From Igneacidithiobacillus sp041146875 (GTDB lineage: Bacteria > Pseudomonadota > Gammaproteobacteria > Acidithiobacillales > Acidithiobacillaceae): a DNA stretch of 64,000 bases. The stretch lies in NCBI RefSeq assembly GCF_041146875.1, contig NZ_JBFRXP010000006.1, positions 1-64,000 of the forward strand, written 5' to 3'. Numbering within the stretch: the stretch's first letter is position 1; each line of letters opens with the position of its first letter. This document shows, one piece after another, positions 7,327-15,640 of this stretch. Below the pieces are notes generated by a model. The model was not told the origin of the DNA. It saw only the letters and a list, made by a program, of their open reading frames with translations, and made no database searches. Position numbers and translations under genes: made by a program.

Positions 7327-8381
7327 ATGCAGGCAGCCCGCCATCATCTTGCTTATCCCGCCCTTGGCCCGACGAAGATCAGGTTCACGGCGTTTTTTGC
7401 CTGGATTTCAGCAACGCTTAGGCAGTTCGGCTTCCGCCCCCTACCCTTGATTTTTTTGTGTGTCTTGACTCTAAACGGCTGTGCAACCACTCCCCCCGTC
7501 CCTCTTGGCGTTCAGCCCTTGACGCCAATTTTGCACCACCAGTATTACCAGATATATCTGGTGGATACCGGTTGGCATACGGGCTATGCCTTCCCGGCGC
7601 AAACTACTTTTCGTTTTCTTCCAGAACTGAAGCCGTGGTATCCCAATGCGCGCTATCTTTTAGTGGGTTGGGGGAACAGGGCCTACTACATGTCTGCCAA
7701 CCCAGGCGCAATCAAGACTTTTCTTGCTATCGCTACGAGCTAGGAGAGCGAAGCGAGGGCGAGTAGTCCCCGGTAGGCAACGCGGCGAGCTGCATCCGCC
7801 GAAACGACCGCGAAGCCGGGAGTGTAGGCGAGTGCTGTGCCGCATGGTTGCCGACAAGTCATTTGGGAGACGAGTGTGCCGTCCGCGCCCCAACGAGGGC
7901 GTGACGGTACGCCGGTGACCAGGACGGCCGGGGCTTATTATCTGGTTGGCAGCGCAAGGCCGATCGCGCAACGACGCGCGAAAAGGCCTGCTGAGCACGC
8001 CAACTCTCCTGCTTTCCCTCCACCAGCATCGTATGTATTCAAGGTGTAAACACGCGCGACGTAGAAGCCGCTTTGTTGCCAACCGTTCGCCTGTTTTCCA
8101 TACGCCTCCGACGGCATGAATTCGCGCGGCTGGTGGATTATGTCGCGCGTTACATAAACTTTAGGAATGAAAAATTGCAGCCACTGCCGTGCAATTTTTG
8201 GCCCCATACTTGGTTTTTTCGCTCTTCTGCCACCTATGATCTATTTCATACTTGCAACCGCTGGACGATTCAGGGGCTGCACTATGCCGGCCTGCACGTC
8301 TCCGGTTCCGGCGTCTTTACCGCTGGACAGGTAGTTTCGCGATTGCAAGAGCATCACCTGCTGTTGGGAGAAACGCGATAA
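7327..8381 (+). pseudogene. DUF2459 lipoprotein gene interrupted by a 281-bp repeat
   Basis: The 5' part (7327-7743, 138 codons) encodes a lipoprotein signal with lipobox LNGC followed by DUF2459-type sequence (YLVDTGWHTGYAF, LVGWGNRAYY), and stops in TAG just inside the repeat. After the repeat the family's C-terminal part resumes in another frame from about 8010 (STSIVCIQGVN, then RLFSIRLRRHEFARLVDYV) and ends at 8381. The reading frame is therefore split and shifted by the inserted repeat at 7729-8009. DUF2459 proteins are envelope proteins of unknown function. Loss of function is inferred from the break. Confidence 0.78.
7729..8009 (+). repeat. 281-bp dispersed structured repeat, copy 1
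   Basis: Aligns without gaps over 281 bases to 37147-37427, with roughly 90% identity by eye. GGAGAG (7743-7748) near the left end pairs with CTCTCC (8004-8009) at the right end. Internal helices include CCCGG/CCGGG enclosing CGCGG/CCGCG, a CGCCC/GGGCG hairpin closed by CCGT/ACGG, and an AGGCC/GGCCT hairpin enclosing CGCGC/GCGCG. The other copy keeps these helices, including an A-U to G-U change. A long minus-strand frame is conserved too but looks like a by-product of high GC. The copy lies inside a DUF2459 gene. A non-autonomous mobile element with a structured RNA is the best reading. Confidence 0.85.
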
Positions 8382-8493
8382 TACATCGGTGGCAGTGGCA
8401 TACATTGCGAAGCTCCCCTTTGTGCTGCAGAAAAATTGGCAAAGCGACCCGTTGAGACTGCGGGATCTTGGCCGTTGACTTCCACCTTAGTTT

Positions 8494-8516
8494 TGATAAT
8501 CATTCGCGTTATCATT
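8494..8516 (+). promoter_or_regulatory. Fur-like box upstream of NRAMP gene
   Basis: An inverted repeat TGATAA-9 nt-TTATCA (8494-8499 and 8509-8514), within TGATAATCATTCGCGTTATCA, resembles the Fur consensus of GATAAT hexamers and sits 27 bases before the ATG of the transporter gene. Iron- or manganese-dependent repression of a metal transporter is the natural interpretation. Confidence 0.55.
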
Positions 8517-8542
8517 TCTATGAACACTGAGGTCCGCAGAAC

Positions 8543-9802
8543 ATGGCAGCCGTACAAGATAGTTCACAACAACTCCCGCACAAACGTCGCTTGGGCACCT
8601 TCCTTGCTGTGTTGGGCCCCGGCTTGGTGGTCATGCTGGCAGATACCGACGTTGGCAGCGTCATTACGGCAGCACAGAGTGGCGCCCAATGGGGCTATCG
8701 CCTTCTCCTCCTGCAACTGGTGCTGATGCCAATCTTATACGTAGTGCAAGAGCTGACCGTGCGACTGGGCATCTTTACTGGCAAGGGTCACGGCGAACTG
8801 ATCTCAGACTGTTTTGGCAAACACTGGGCCTACGTGTCCGTAACCGGACTGAGTCTCGCCAGTGCTGGTGCTCTGCTCACGGAGTTTTCTGGATTAGCTG
8901 GCGTCAGTGAGCTGTTCGGTTTGCCACGGCCGGTTGGCGTGGTGTTGGGGGCAGGCGCGCTTTGGTTGATCGTCATGACTGGCTCTTACCGGCGCGTGGA
9001 ACGCATTGCCCTGATTTTTGGTGCCTTTGAAGTCGTATTCTTCGGGATCGCCTGGGCTGCTCATCCAGACATGAGCAGCTTACTCCATGGCCTTACGCAA
9101 GTGGAGTTGGGCAACCGTGATTATATGATGCTGGTGGCCGCCAATATTGGCGCGGTGATCATGCCGTGGATGATCTTTTATCAACAGTCGGCAGTGGCCG
9201 ACAAGGGGCTGCGTGCCGAAGATTATCGGCATGCCCGTTGGGATACTGGCATCGGCGCGGTAATCACCCAGCTGATCATGGCCGCAGTATTGATCGCCAC
9301 CGCTGCCACCATTGGTCTATCCAATTCCAACGCCGCTTTGAATACCGTACAACAACTCTCTGAGGCCATCACCCCCTTCCTTGGCACAGCCTGGGGACGG
9401 GTCGTCTTCTCTTTGGGAATCGTGGGTGCCGGTATGATTGCCGCTATCGTCGCCACACTGGCAGCGGCCTGGGGTTGGGGTGAAGTGACGGGATTCAAGC
9501 ACTCCTTGGAACACCATCCCAAGGAGGCACCTTGGTTTTATGGCACCTATACGCTGGTGCTCATTGCCGGTGCCGTCGCCGTGGTCTTTATCCCGAATCT
9601 GGTCAGCCTCGACATCGCCGTGGAGGTAATGAACGCTCTGCTTCTTCCCTTGGTTCTGGGCTTTCTGATAGCTCTGGCGGTCAAGGCCCTCCCCAGCGAG
9701 CATCGTCTGCGCGGTTGGTATTTCTGGCTGGTACTAGCCCTGGGTGGAGTCAGCGCTGGGCTCGGCGTATACGGCGGCGTCACCAGTATTCCGGGGCTGT
9801 AA
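8543..9802 (+). CDS. NRAMP-family transporter with divergent metal-site motifs
   Basis: 419 residues, about 11 hydrophobic helices. The first helix reads GPGLVVMLADTDVGSVITAAQSGAQWG, in place of the canonical DPGN of NRAMP helix 1, and the sixth helix has GAVIMPWMIFYQQSA where classical members have MPHNxxLHS. The fold is clear, but the canonical metal-binding Asn and Met-Pro-His residues are changed, placing it in a non-classical NRAMP branch with untested substrate. The Fur-like box upstream suggests iron or manganese control. Monocistronic or joined to the downstream MFS gene (42-base gap). Confidence 0.82.
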   Translation: MAAVQDSSQQLPHKRRLGTFLAVLGPGLVVMLADTDVGSVITAAQSGAQWGYRLLLLQLVLMPILYVVQELTVRLGIFTGKGHGELISDCFGKHWAYVSVTGLSLASAGALLTEFSGLAGVSELFGLPRPVGVVLGAGALWLIVMTGSYRRVERIALIFGAFEVVFFGIAWAAHPDMSSLLHGLTQVELGNRDYMMLVAANIGAVIMPWMIFYQQSAVADKGLRAEDYRHARWDTGIGAVITQLIMAAVLIATAATIGLSNSNAALNTVQQLSEAITPFLGTAWGRVVFSLGIVGAGMIAAIVATLAAAWGWGEVTGFKHSLEHHPKEAPWFYGTYTLVLIAGAVAVVFIPNLVSLDIAVEVMNALLLPLVLGFLIALAVKALPSEHRLRGWYFWLVLALGGVSAGLGVYGGVTSIPGL

Positions 9803-9844
9803 CGCCGCATTGCCCGTACAGAGGGAGCGCCTTATGCTCTCTCC

Positions 9845-11308
9845 ATGAAAAAACACATAGCCATCGCCAAAGTCCACCCGCAGCATCAGGCGATGGCGGA
9901 TATACTCGATCAGGCGAGTTTGTCTGCGGTGCATTATCGCCTGTGGCTGTTGGCAACAGCCGGGCCGCTGCTTAGTGGCGTCAGTATGATGGTGTTGGGC
10001 ATCAGCTTGCCTCTATTGCGCGGTCCTTTTCTTCTCAGTCCTAGCAGCATGGGGGTCGCGGCTGCGAGCCTCATGGGTGGCACCGTCATCGGTGCACTTG
10101 TCAGCGGACACCTCGCCGACCGCTTTGGCCGCCGCCCCCTGCTCATCGCCAATGCCTTTGGCTTGCTGCTGGCTGGCATCTGGCTCAGTCTCGCGCCGGA
10201 CACAACCCTGTTGATTCTGGGAGAACTCTTTCTCGGAATTGCGGTAGGCGGCGACTTTCCCGTGGGCAGCAGTTACATCTCGGAGTTCATGCCACAAAAG
10301 CATCGTGGGCGCATGCTGGCAGCTTCTATGGCTTTACAACCTTTGGGCATGTTGCTCAGTGCCGGAATCGCTCTGTTACTCCTGCATGGGGGCGGCGCGG
10401 CGTGGCGATGGCTGATGGCATCGCAGGCGATCCTCACCCTGCCCTATTTTTTGGGTCGTTGGTATCTACCCGAGAGCGTGCGTTGGCTCATGGCCCATGG
10501 CAAAAACCAGATTGCCGCCAAAGAATTGACCCGCTTCGTGCCACAGCGCGTAGCGGAGCTGCAACGGATGGCGATCGAACTGGGTACGCAAGTGCATGAA
10601 GTAAGCAAAACGCCGCTGGCGTCCAAAATTGGCTGGAGCGTTTTATTTACCGCGGAATACCGCCGCCGCACCTTGCTCGTCACTTTGCCCTGGTTTTTGA
10701 TGGACATGGCAACCTACGGTATCGGCCTCTTCACCCCGATTCTCTTCGCTTCGGTTAGCACTCTGCCCCGCGACCTTCCCACTTGGCACAAAGACTGGAT
10801 CAACACTTTGCATACGGGGGGCATCGACCTCTTTTTGCTGGCCGGTGCCTTCGCCGCCCTCTGGCTAGTGCCGCGTTTTGGGCGTATGCAGATGCAAATC
10901 AGCGGCTTTCTCGGCATGGCCCTGGGTCTGTTCCTAGTTTGGCAGGCGTCTACAGCACATTGGTCCTTTTTTGCGCTGCTCTTGGGCTTTGCCCTCTACA
11001 ATTTCACCATGACGGTCGGACCCAACGCCACCACCTTTATCTTGCCCACCGAGATGTACCCTACTCAGGTGCGTGCCCTGGGTTCAGGCTTTGCCGCCGC
11101 CTTCGCCAAGATTGGTGCGACGCTGGCGGTATTCCTCTTGCCGATACTGCAACAAGACCTGGGCGTAGGCCTTGTGTTGCTGGGGATGGCGCTCTTGAGC
11201 CTGCTTGGCGGAATTTTGACCTATACTTTCCGCGTGGAGGGTCACGGCCTGACCTTGGAGGAACACCATGGGTTGTTGCGTTTGCGCTCTCGCCAGGTGG
11301 TCGGCTAG
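9845..11308 (+). CDS. MFS transporter, sugar-porter-like
   Basis: 487 residues with 12 predicted helices. The MFS loop 2-3 signature GHLADRFGRRPLLIANAFG lies near residue 90, and the C-terminal half has PTEMYPTQVRALGSGFAAAFAKIGA, the loop typical of the sugar porter/phosphate:H+ symporter type. It opens a plus-strand run (pta-like, pfkB, fba, pyk, eno) with short gaps, so a sugar or organic-acid uptake role feeding that pathway is attractive. The start is uncertain: ATG 9845 gives an 18-residue extension ahead of a second in-frame ATG at 9893, and no strong ribosome site distinguishes them. Confidence 0.8.
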   Translation: MKKHIAIAKVHPQHQAMADILDQASLSAVHYRLWLLATAGPLLSGVSMMVLGISLPLLRGPFLLSPSSMGVAAASLMGGTVIGALVSGHLADRFGRRPLLIANAFGLLLAGIWLSLAPDTTLLILGELFLGIAVGGDFPVGSSYISEFMPQKHRGRMLAASMALQPLGMLLSAGIALLLLHGGGAAWRWLMASQAILTLPYFLGRWYLPESVRWLMAHGKNQIAAKELTRFVPQRVAELQRMAIELGTQVHEVSKTPLASKIGWSVLFTAEYRRRTLLVTLPWFLMDMATYGIGLFTPILFASVSTLPRDLPTWHKDWINTLHTGGIDLFLLAGAFAALWLVPRFGRMQMQISGFLGMALGLFLVWQASTAHWSFFALLLGFALYNFTMTVGPNATTFILPTEMYPTQVRALGSGFAAAFAKIGATLAVFLLPILQQDLGVGLVLLGMALLSLLGGILTYTFRVEGHGLTLEEHHGLLRLRSRQVVG

Positions 11309-11353
11309 AACAAATTTTTCGAAAAGAGTTTCGCCAGAATAACGGAGAATTGC

Positions 11354-12271
11354 ATGTCCTATTCTCATTTTGATGCGATTTTGCAGCAGGTAGCACCCTT
11401 GGATGACATTCCAGTGGCGGTAGTGGATGCCGGGCAAAAAGAGGTGCTCGAAGCCGCCTGTGCCGCCAAGGCACAGAGCATCGTTGAGCCAATCCTCCTC
11501 GGCAATGCGCAACGGATCCGCGAGTTGCTGGCGAGCTTGCAGCACGATACCGGTGACTGCCCGTCTTTTCGGATTGTTGATGTCCCGAATAGCGAAGCCG
11601 CGGCGGACGAAGCGGTGCAGATGGTCGAACGTGGCGAAGCAGCAGCCATCATGAAAGGCCACATCCACAGTGATGCCTTCCTGCACCCCATTCTGGCCAA
11701 ATTGCGCACGGATCGGCGTCTGTCCCATATCTTTGTAGCGGAGCTGGCGAGTTATCACAAGCCCCTGCTCATTACCGATGCCGCCATCAACATCGGTCCG
11801 GATCTCTTGACCAAGGCCGCGATTTTGCAAAACGCCATCGATCTGGCGCGGATTCTGGGGATCGAGCAGCCCAAGGCCGCGGTGCTGTCGGCAGTGGAGA
11901 CGGTCAATCCCGCCATTGCGTCCACAGTGGACGCCGCCTGTCTGGCGAAGATGGCCGAGCGCGGACAGATCCAGCATGCCATCGTCGATGGTCCGTTGGC
12001 CTTCGATAATGCCATCTCGGCGCAGTCTGCGAAGATAAAGGGGATTCACAGTGCCGTGTCCGGAGACGTGGACATCCTCCTCGTGCCGGACTTGGTCTCC
12101 GGTAACATCCTCGCCAAGGATCTCGAATATCTCGCCAACGCGAGCCTGGCCGGCATCGTTATGGGCGCCAGGGTGCCGATCATCCTTACCTCACGTGCCG
12201 ACCCGCCGCGGGCGCGCTTGGTCTCAGCAGCACTGGCGGCCCTGTTGCATTCTGCCAGGGAGCCGGCATGA
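11354..12271 (+). CDS. Phosphate acetyl/butyryltransferase-family protein
   Basis: 305 residues, the length of stand-alone PTA_PTB domain enzymes. Recognisable family blocks are EPILLGNAQRI, GEAAAIMKGHIHSDAFL, ITDAAINIGPDL, and SGDVDILLVPDLVSGNILAKDLEYLA near the C-terminus. These enzymes interconvert acyl-CoA and acyl-phosphate. In the window it could take acetyl-phosphate made by the phosphoketolase at 31-33 kb to acetyl-CoA, or the reverse. No acetate or butyrate kinase is adjacent. The GGAGA ribosome site is seven bases from ATG. The stop overlaps the pfkB start (ATGA), so the two are translationally coupled. Confidence 0.82.
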   Translation: MSYSHFDAILQQVAPLDDIPVAVVDAGQKEVLEAACAAKAQSIVEPILLGNAQRIRELLASLQHDTGDCPSFRIVDVPNSEAAADEAVQMVERGEAAAIMKGHIHSDAFLHPILAKLRTDRRLSHIFVAELASYHKPLLITDAAINIGPDLLTKAAILQNAIDLARILGIEQPKAAVLSAVETVNPAIASTVDAACLAKMAERGQIQHAIVDGPLAFDNAISAQSAKIKGIHSAVSGDVDILLVPDLVSGNILAKDLEYLANASLAGIVMGARVPIILTSRADPPRARLVSAALAALLHSAREPA

Positions 12272-13233
12272 GCGACGACGCTATCTGTCACCCCTGCGCC
12301 GACATCGTCACGCTGACCCTGAATCCGGCGGTAGATGTTAGTTATGAGTTCGTACAATTACTAGCCGACCAGAAGACCCATGCGACCAGCACCCGCTTCG
12401 ACCCCGGTGGCAACGGCATCAACGTCGCACAGGCGCTGAAGGAACTCTTCGTCTGCGCGCATAGCTGCTGTGTGGTGGCAGGGCACATTGGTCGCCTCTT
12501 GCAGACTTTGCTCCGCCATAGTCTGGATGACCCCCACTGTATCGAGGTGATTGGCGAAACGCGGATCAATGCCACCCTGCTCCAGCAGGAACCGGCGGTC
12601 CAGTACGAGGTGACGGGACAAGGCCCCTTGCTCTCCGCCATGGCCTTACAGGATGTGCGCGACAAAATTGCGGCTCTGGCAGGAACCGGGATAGCGGTCC
12701 TCACCGGCTCTTTGCCCCCGGGGGTGCCGCAGGGCTTTTATGCGCAGATGATTGCAGAGCTGCGCAAGCAAGGCGCACGGGTCGTCCTGGACGCCCACGG
12801 CAAGGCCCTGCAACAGGGCATTGCCGCCCGTCCATTTCTGATCAAGCCCAATTCCTATGAGCTGCGGCAGTTGACCGGCCAGGCATTGCCGCGCCGCGCA
12901 GACCTGATACAGGCCGCCCGCCAACTACAGCAAAAGGGCATCGACTATGTCTGTGTCTCCCTGGGTGGCGAAGGCGCCCTATTGATCGGGCCTGAGCAGG
13001 GGTTTTTTGCCAGCGCTCCTGCCATTGCCGTGCGCTCTACGGTCGGTGCTGGCGACTCGATGGTGGCCGGGCTGGTCGCCGCCTTTGCCCAGGATCAGCG
13101 CCCAGAAGAGGCCCTACGCCTAGCCGTGGCCTGTGGCAGTGCCACGGCAGCGCAACCCGGTACCGGACTTTTTGCCCACAACGACCTCGACCCTCTGCTG
13201 CGGCAAATCGAAGTGGAGAGTCTCGCATTGTAG
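12268..13233 (+). CDS. pfkB: PfkB-family phosphofructokinase
   Basis: 321 residues of the ribokinase/PfkB fold. The N-terminal GGNGINVAQAL block (around residues 49-59) binds the sugar phosphate, LKPNSYEL-like IKPNSYELRQLTGQ follows the hinge, and the C-terminal anion-hole/catalytic motif TVGAGDSMVAG has the catalytic Asp at about 263. This arrangement fits 6-phosphofructokinase II, 1-phosphofructokinase or tagatose-6-phosphate kinase. The adjacent aldolase, pyruvate kinase and enolase favour fructose-6-phosphate phosphorylation. The start overlaps the previous stop by four bases; the aldolase begins 12 bases downstream. Confidence 0.86.
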   Translation: MSDDAICHPCADIVTLTLNPAVDVSYEFVQLLADQKTHATSTRFDPGGNGINVAQALKELFVCAHSCCVVAGHIGRLLQTLLRHSLDDPHCIEVIGETRINATLLQQEPAVQYEVTGQGPLLSAMALQDVRDKIAALAGTGIAVLTGSLPPGVPQGFYAQMIAELRKQGARVVLDAHGKALQQGIAARPFLIKPNSYELRQLTGQALPRRADLIQAARQLQQKGIDYVCVSLGGEGALLIGPEQGFFASAPAIAVRSTVGAGDSMVAGLVAAFAQDQRPEEALRLAVACGSATAAQPGTGLFAHNDLDPLLRQIEVESLAL

Positions 13234-13245
13234 AAGGAGAACACC

Positions 13246-14163
13246 ATGAACACCCAACGCACTGCACCCATCGGCATCAGTAAGGCCGCCAGCCAGCGCT
13301 GGCAGGAAAACTATAAGCGCATCACCCAGGGCTCCGGACGCCTGTTTTTGATGGCGGGGGACCAAAAAGTAGAGCACCTGAACGACGATTTCGTTGGTGG
13401 CCAAGTGGCCGTGGACGATGCCGATCCCGAGCATCTATTTCGCATCGCGAGCCAGGCACCGGTTGGTTGCTTTGCCACCCAGCTCGGCCTAGTGGCGCAG
13501 TACGGGGTGGATTATCCCGAGATTCCGTACCTGCTCAAACTCAATAGTAAGACCCACCTCTTGCCGGGGGCCGAGCACGACCCGCGTAGCCGCCAGTGGC
13601 AGAGCATGGCGCAGGTTGCGCAATTCATAGAGTACGCCGGGCTTCCCGTCGTTGGGGTCGGTTATACCCTCTACCCCGGTTCGGAGTTCGAGGCAGAGAT
13701 GTTGACGGAGGCGGCGCAGCTCATTCACGACGCCCATCATCTGGGCTTGCTCGCGGTGATCTGGGCCTACCCGCGGGGCAAGGCGGTTGGCAAGCACGAA
13801 CAAGATCCGCACCTGATCGCCGGTGCTGCCGGTTTGGTCGCCTGCCTGGGAGCAGATTTCGTCAAAGTGAATCCGCCGCTCAACGAACAAGGTATCCCGG
13901 AAGCGAGGCTCCTCGGGGAAGCCGTGGCCGCGGCGGGGCGTACCCAAGTCGTATGCGCGGGCGGCTCGGAAGTGAAACCCGAAGACTTCCTGCGCCGTCT
14001 AGACGAGCAACTGCGCGAGGGGCATAGCGCTGGCTGTGCCACCGGTCGTAATGTCCATCAGCGCAGCCAGGAAGAGGCTATCGCCCTCTGTCGGGCAATT
14101 CACAGTCTGGTGGTAGAAGACCGCGGTCTGGAGCATGCCCTCACCCTTTTGCAGGAGAAGTGA
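13246..14163 (+). CDS. fba: Class I fructose-bisphosphate aldolase (DhnA/FbaB type)
   Basis: 305 residues matching the archaeal/DhnA-type class I aldolases. Key blocks are FLMAGDQKVEHLN, VGVGYTLYPGSEFEAEM, AVIWAYPRGKAV, and DFVKVNPP with the Schiff-base lysine at about residue 207, then VVCAGGSEVK binding the phosphate. It cleaves fructose-1,6-bisphosphate to triose phosphates. AGAAGGAG stands before the ATG. Its place between pfkB and pyk supports a glycolytic direction. The type differs from the class II aldolase commonly used for the Calvin cycle, which suggests a separate catabolic enzyme. Confidence 0.88.
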   Translation: MNTQRTAPIGISKAASQRWQENYKRITQGSGRLFLMAGDQKVEHLNDDFVGGQVAVDDADPEHLFRIASQAPVGCFATQLGLVAQYGVDYPEIPYLLKLNSKTHLLPGAEHDPRSRQWQSMAQVAQFIEYAGLPVVGVGYTLYPGSEFEAEMLTEAAQLIHDAHHLGLLAVIWAYPRGKAVGKHEQDPHLIAGAAGLVACLGADFVKVNPPLNEQGIPEARLLGEAVAAAGRTQVVCAGGSEVKPEDFLRRLDEQLREGHSAGCATGRNVHQRSQEEAIALCRAIHSLVVEDRGLEHALTLLQEK

Positions 14164-14170
14164 CGCGATC

Positions 14171-15640
14171 ATGGCCCGCTTACCCCCGCAGAAGAGCAAA
14201 ATCGTTTGTACCATCGGCCCGGCGTCGGACAAGAGCGCCATCCTCGAGGCCATGCTGCGTTCTGGGATGGATGTGGCACGCATCAATCTCGCCCACGGCA
14301 GTATCCCCGAGCACGCACAGCGTATTCAACGCATTCGCGCGGCCGCCGAGCGCGTCGGCAAGCGAGTGGCCATCCTGGCGGACCTGCCCGGCCCCAAGAT
14401 TCGTATTGGTACCCTCCCCCAGGCCATTCAACTGAAAAAGGGCGAACGCCTGCGCCTGGGACCGGGTGCCTATCGCGAAGAGCAGGATCAACGCTATTTG
14501 CCCTTGGAGTTACCAAATCTGGCACGCCCACTGCGCAAAGGGGATGACGTCTTCCTTGCCGATGGTTTTTTGCACCTGCGGGTCGACGCGGAAAAAGCAG
14601 GGGTATTACAGTGCCGCGTCCTGATTGGCGGCGAACTGCGCTCGCACAAGGGCGTCAACCTCCCTGGTCTGCTGCTTGCCGGTAGTGCCCTCACCGAACA
14701 TGACCAGGAACTCCTGCGCGCCATCCTGCCCCTGGGCGTCGATGGCCTGAGCGTCTCTTTCGTCGAAACGGCCAGCGACCTAGAGCACGCCCGCAGCCTA
14801 GCCGCCGAGCAGGGTTATGCGCCCTTTCTCGTCGCCAAGATCGAACGCCAGCGCGCCGTGCGCAACCTGCCCAAAATTCTCGCCGCCTGCGATGCCATCA
14901 TGGTGGCGCGCGGTGATCTTGGGGTAGAAACCCCGATCCCAAGCATTGCCCGACAACAGAAACAGATCATTCATCAGGCGCGCGCCGCCGGAAAAGCGGT
15001 AATCACCGCCACCCAGATGCTGGAGTCGATGGTACAGAACGCCCGTCCCACCCGCGCCGAGGTAACGGATGTCGCCAACGCCATCCTCGATGGCAGTGAC
15101 GCCGTCATGCTCTCGGAAGAATCGGCCATGGGACAGTATCCGGTGGAAAGTGTGCGGATGATGGCGCGCATCGCCGCCGACATCGAAGGCTCGGAATTTA
15201 CCGCCCGCGACCTTGCCTGCCCCAAAGTACAAAAGATGCCCGTCGAGGCGGTGATTGCCTGCGATGTGCGCTCGGCAACGGCAATGTTGCAGCCAGTCTT
15301 CATTGTCACCCCCACCGAAACCGGGGCCACGGCAGCACGCATCGCTCGCCTGCGCCCCGCTGCCTGGATTCTGGCTCCCAGCCGCCACGCCGACACCTGC
15401 CAGCGGCTTTGCTTCTATTCCGGGGTCCACCCGCTCCTTCTCGACCCCGGCAGCAGAAGCTGGGAAACGGCGATACGCGACTGGTTGCGCGAAAATAGCT
15501 GGCAAAAGGGACATATCATTCTCACCCAAGGGCCAAGCCAGGGTCACCCTGGCGGCACCAATCGTTTGGAGGTCATTGACCTCGCCGTACCGGAAGTACC
15601 CTTCTACAGCCATGGAGACAGCAATGGAAAGCCTGATTGA
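14171..15640 (+). CDS. pyk: Pyruvate kinase
   Basis: 489 residues. It begins KSKIVCTIGPASDKSAILEAMLRSGMDVARINLAHGS, the standard opening (substrate Arg/Asn in ARINLAHG). The later signature LVAKIERQRAV has the catalytic lysine, VMVARGDLGVE is the metal/substrate loop, and ATQMLESMVQNARPTRAEVTDVANAILDGSDAVMLSEE is in the expected position. The C-terminal allosteric domain is complete. ATG 14171 is preferred: it is eight bases after the aldolase stop and opens the conserved N-terminus. It overlaps the enolase start by 17 bases. It makes ATP and pyruvate from PEP. Confidence 0.94.
   Translation: MARLPPQKSKIVCTIGPASDKSAILEAMLRSGMDVARINLAHGSIPEHAQRIQRIRAAAERVGKRVAILADLPGPKIRIGTLPQAIQLKKGERLRLGPGAYREEQDQRYLPLELPNLARPLRKGDDVFLADGFLHLRVDAEKAGVLQCRVLIGGELRSHKGVNLPGLLLAGSALTEHDQELLRAILPLGVDGLSVSFVETASDLEHARSLAAEQGYAPFLVAKIERQRAVRNLPKILAACDAIMVARGDLGVETPIPSIARQQKQIIHQARAAGKAVITATQMLESMVQNARPTRAEVTDVANAILDGSDAVMLSEESAMGQYPVESVRMMARIAADIEGSEFTARDLACPKVQKMPVEAVIACDVRSATAMLQPVFIVTPTETGATAARIARLRPAAWILAPSRHADTCQRLCFYSGVHPLLLDPGSRSWETAIRDWLRENSWQKGHIILTQGPSQGHPGGTNRLEVIDLAVPEVPFYSHGDSNGKPD

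Noticed and set aside
7660..8082. A long minus-strand frame across repeat copy 1, similar in sequence to a minus-strand frame across copy 2 (37126-37716)
   Set aside because: The frame is arginine- and serine-rich, has no ribosome site, and runs through a region whose conservation follows helices rather than codons. It is best seen as a by-product of high GC.
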